DNA of 15,803 nt from Tannerella sp. Its GTDB lineage: Bacteria > Bacteroidota > Bacteroidia > Bacteroidales > Tannerellaceae. The position numbers and the translations under genes are program-made. Shown here one piece after another: positions 13,567-15,803 of this stretch. Location of the stretch: positions 1 to 15,803 of the forward strand of contig JAISTJ010000203.1 of assembly GCA_031272655.1 (NCBI GenBank), in the 5' to 3' direction. The first letter of the stretch is position 1, and each line of letters opens with the position of its first letter. Below the pieces are notes generated by a model that had not been told where the DNA came from, ran no database searches, and worked only from the letters and a program-made list of their open reading frames with translations.

Positions 13567-14919
13567 ATGATTACGGACGGAAATAGTAGTTTTGAAGGCA
13601 AGACGCTTGCTTGTTTTACGCTGGGATGCAAACTGAATTTTGCAGAGACGTCGGCTATCGGGCGGGAGTTGAAGGCGCTGGGCGTCCGACGCGCCGATCA
13701 GGGCGAAGAGGCTGACTTCTGCATTATTAATACTTGCTCAGTTACCGAGTTGGCCGACAAGAAATGCCGTCAGTTGATTAGGAAGGTGATAAAGGCTCAT
13801 CCGCAGGCGTTTGTGATTGTTACCGGCTGCTATGCGCAGTTGAAGCCGGAAGACGTTGCCGCCATCGAGGGCGTGGACTTGGTGGTCGGCGCCTCTGAAA
13901 AAGGGGCGATTGCTTCTTTGTTCGCAAAACCCGACACAACACCTAAACCTAACAGGTCTCCTTTTAAACCTAACAGGTCTCCAAGACCTGTTAGGTTTGA
14001 CAGCGACTCCGTCTTCTACCCCTCCTGCTCCGCCGACGACCGCACGCGCCACTTCCTCAAGGTACAGGACGGCTGCGACTACTTCTGCTCATACTGCACC
14101 ATCCCCTTCGCACGCGGCAGAAGTCGCAACGGCGCAATCGCCGACCTCGTCCGCCAAGCGCAGGAAGCAGCGGCGGCAGGCGGCAAGGAAATAGTCCTCA
14201 CCGGCGTCAATATCGGCGACTTCGGCAAAACAACCGGCGAGCGCTTCATAGACCTCATAGACGCATTAGACCGAGTAGAAGGCATAGAGCGTTTCCGCAT
14301 CTCGTCCATAGAACCCGAACTGCTGACCGACGACATCATCGCCTTTGTCGCTGATAGCAAGCGTTTTATGCCCCATTTCCATATACCGCTTCAAAGCGGC
14401 AGCGACGCAGTACTTAAACTCATGCGCCGCCACTACGACACAACTCTCTTTGCATCAAGACTAAAGCGCATAAAAGACCTCTTGCCCGACGCATTCATCG
14501 GCGTGGACGTAATCGCGGGAATGCGAGGCGAGACCGATGAACTGTTTGAAGACGGCTTCCAATTCATTGAGAGCCTGCCGTTTACGCAACTGCACGTCTT
14601 CAGTTACTCCGAGCGCGAAGGCACTCAGGCGTTGAAAATCACGCCGACAGTGCCGCCCGCCGTCATCCATGCCCGCAGCCAACGCCTGCTCGCGCTCTCT
14701 GCACAACGCCTGCATCGCTTCTACGAGGCGCACATCGGCTCTACTGCAAGGGTTCTCTTTGAACATGCACGCAAAGGCGCTTATATGTACGGCTTTACGG
14801 AAAATTATATAAAAACGGCAATAACATACCAAAAAGAACTCTCAAACGTTATTACTAAAGTCAGGCTCCTAAGTTGGGACGCAGACGAAAAGGTTCTAAC
14901 GGCAGAGTTAACAGACTGA
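13567..14919 (+). CDS. mtaB: tRNA (N6-L-threonylcarbamoyladenosine(37)-C2)-methylthiotransferase MtaB
   Basis: A 450-residue radical-SAM methylthiotransferase that turns t6A into ms2t6A at position 37 of ANN-decoding tRNAs. The N-terminal domain carries the three ligands of the auxiliary iron-sulfur cluster: Cys21 (LGCKLNFAET), Cys57 (NTCSVT) and Cys88 (TGCYAQ). The radical-SAM cluster motif is CDYFCSYC (Cys170, Cys174, Cys177), followed by TIPFARGRSRN. Later come LTGVNIGDFG, SSIEPELL, HIPLQSGSDAVLKLMRRHY and a C-terminal TRAM-like region. LGCKLNFAE marks the MtaB branch rather than MiaB or RimO. Residues 127-144 are foreign to the family pattern: they are encoded by a palindromic repeat inserted in frame between the first two domains. 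The acyltransferase gene starts 2 bases after the stop. Confidence 0.94.
   Translation: MITDGNSSFEGKTLACFTLGCKLNFAETSAIGRELKALGVRRADQGEEADFCIINTCSVTELADKKCRQLIRKVIKAHPQAFVIVTGCYAQLKPEDVAAIEGVDLVVGASEKGAIASLFAKPDTTPKPNRSPFKPNRSPRPVRFDSDSVFYPSCSADDRTRHFLKVQDGCDYFCSYCTIPFARGRSRNGAIADLVRQAQEAAAAGGKEIVLTGVNIGDFGKTTGERFIDLIDALDRVEGIERFRISSIEPELLTDDIIAFVADSKRFMPHFHIPLQSGSDAVLKLMRRHYDTTLFASRLKRIKDLLPDAFIGVDVIAGMRGETDELFEDGFQFIESLPFTQLHVFSYSEREGTQALKITPTVPPAVIHARSQRLLALSAQRLHRFYEAHIGSTARVLFEHARKGAYMYGFTENYIKTAITYQKELSNVITKVRLLSWDADEKVLTAELTD
13945..13998. repeat. Palindromic repeat element inserted in frame in mtaB
   Basis: aaacctaacaggtct occurs at 13945-13959 and 13966-13980 (21-base period) and then as its exact reverse complement at 13984-13998, with a 3-base loop cca. 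The second and third copies form a perfect 15-bp hairpin. All three copies, together 54 bases, keep the reading frame of mtaB and encode two KPNRSP units followed by RPVRF. The exact repeat identity inside a diverged gene suggests recent insertion or recent duplication. No terminal target duplication was recognised with certainty. Confidence 0.92.
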
Positions 14920-14921
14920 AA

Positions 14922-15803
14922 ATGAAAGAAAAAATAACATACGCGCTACTGTTTGCGTGGGTAAGAGTTCACTCGCTGCTACCCATGCGGGCACTCTATG
15001 TGCTGGCGGATATTCTGGCGTTCATCACATATTATATAGTGCGCTACCGTCGGCGCGTGGTGCGTAAGAACCTGATAAACAGTTTCCCCGCCTGTTCGCA
15101 TAAGGAAATACTCGCAATAGAGCGGCGTTTCTACCGGCATTTCGCCGATTATGTAGTTGAAACACTGAAACTTGCAGGCATTTCGGAGGCGGAACTGCTG
15201 CGGCGGGCGCATATCACCAACGCCGAACTGCTCTTCGACCTGATGGAGCAGGGACATACCTGCTTTATACTGATGATGGGGCATTACGGCAACTGGGAAT
15301 GGTTCTCCGGCACGTCGGCGCGTTTCAACCACCGTATCCGCGTCAATAACATCTACCGCCCGCTTAAGAACAAGGCTTTCGACCGCCTGTTCCTCAATCT
15401 CCGCACGCGCTTCAACGCCTTCGGTATCAAGAAGAACGAAGCCGCACGGGATATTATCCGCCTCAAACAGAGCGGCGAACCTAACCTTGTGGTTTTCGTC
15501 GCCGACCAGACGCCAAGCAAGGCGAACCTGCATTACTGGACACAGTTCCTTAATCAGGACACTGCCATCCTGACCGGACCGGAACGCATTGCACGCAAAC
15601 TCGGCGTTCCGGTTATATTTGTAGATTTGAAACCTGTCCGCAGAGGGTATTATACCGTTGATTTCCAACTTATTACCGACCGTCCGAAAGAGACGCCGGA
15701 GAATTGGATTACCGAGCAGTTTGCCCGCCGCATGGAGACCTGCATCCTCCACGACCCCGCCCTCTGGCTGTGGTCGCACAAGCGGTGGAAGTACTCGCGA
15801 GAC
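14922..15803 (+). CDS. LpxL/HtrB-family lipid A biosynthesis acyltransferase (3' end cut by window edge)
   Basis: The frame is open from the ATG at 14922 to the last base, 294 codons with no stop, so only a few residues should be missing from a family of about 300. It starts MKEKITYALLFAWVRVHSLLPMRALYVLADILAFITYYIVRYRRRVVRKNL, an N-terminal membrane anchor with the typical basic segment after it. The catalytic HX4E motif is HYGNWE (His121, Glu126). VVFVADQTPSK and LTGPERIARKLGVPVIFVDLKPVRRGYYTVDF are further family hallmarks, as is LWLWSHKRWK at the end. It would transfer an acyl chain to a lipid A precursor at the inner face of the inner membrane. It starts 2 bases after the mtaB stop, so the two are probably cotranscribed; this pairing is usual in Bacteroidales. 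Confidence 0.92.
   Translation, partial: MKEKITYALLFAWVRVHSLLPMRALYVLADILAFITYYIVRYRRRVVRKNLINSFPACSHKEILAIERRFYRHFADYVVETLKLAGISEAELLRRAHITNAELLFDLMEQGHTCFILMMGHYGNWEWFSGTSARFNHRIRVNNIYRPLKNKAFDRLFLNLRTRFNAFGIKKNEAARDIIRLKQSGEPNLVVFVADQTPSKANLHYWTQFLNQDTAILTGPERIARKLGVPVIFVDLKPVRRGYYTVDFQLITDRPKETPENWITEQFARRMETCILHDPALWLWSHKRWKYSRD

Noticed and set aside
14979..15779. 266-residue minus-strand open frame at the right end
   Set aside because: It is the complement of the acyltransferase gene, which has an intact frame, an HX4E motif and a start 2 bases after mtaB. The minus-strand translation shows no recognisable domain.

Overview
This window is an ordinary-looking chromosomal segment from a member of the Bacteroidota, most likely the order Bacteroidales. 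The assignment rests on several signs: the gene block dnaN - exonuclease - coaBC - DUF4835/porD - recN; a GLPGLI-family protein paired with an outer-membrane beta-barrel protein; a DUF3127 protein; repeated TAnnTTTG (-7) promoter elements at sensible distances from start codons; and weak or absent Shine-Dalgarno sequences. The species cannot be named from the sequence.

Layout. Positions 1-543 hold the 3' end of a DsbD-like thiol:disulfide interchange protein (+). A cluster of short degenerate repeats (about 546-715) separates it from a convergent CAP-domain lipoprotein (-, 724-1365). Two opposed TATCTTTG promoter elements at 1394-1489 drive that lipoprotein and, on the other strand, a tight five-gene operon at 1537-7188. 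The operon encodes the sliding clamp, a DEDDh exonuclease, the coenzyme A biosynthesis enzyme CoaBC, a DUF4835/PorD-like exported protein and RecN; its genes overlap or lie within 4 bases of each other. A gene-free gap of 606 bases follows (7189-7794), between the convergent 3' ends of recN and hisB. It contains strongly base-paired segments and a promoter-like sequence, and may hold an unannotated structured RNA.

On the minus strand, hisC, a DUF3127 protein with an SSB-like C-terminal tail, and hisB form a compact operon (9885 down to 7795). Upstream on the same strand is a second operon, a GLPGLI-family protein followed by a large outer-membrane beta-barrel protein (13401 down to 9948). From 13567 the plus strand carries mtaB (tRNA ms2t6A37 methylthiotransferase) and an LpxL/HtrB-type acyltransferase that runs off the right edge.

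No mobile-element gene, CRISPR array, rRNA or tRNA was recognised. Two things stand out. First, a near-perfect palindromic repeat sits in frame inside mtaB, adding about 18 residues between its domains. Second, the recN-hisB gap contains a nested long stem-loop with mutually exclusive pairings and a well-spaced -33/-7 promoter. Lesser points are a HisB with no phosphatase domain but a Gly/Ser/Asn-rich N-terminal extension, and an SSB-like protein lodged between two histidine genes.
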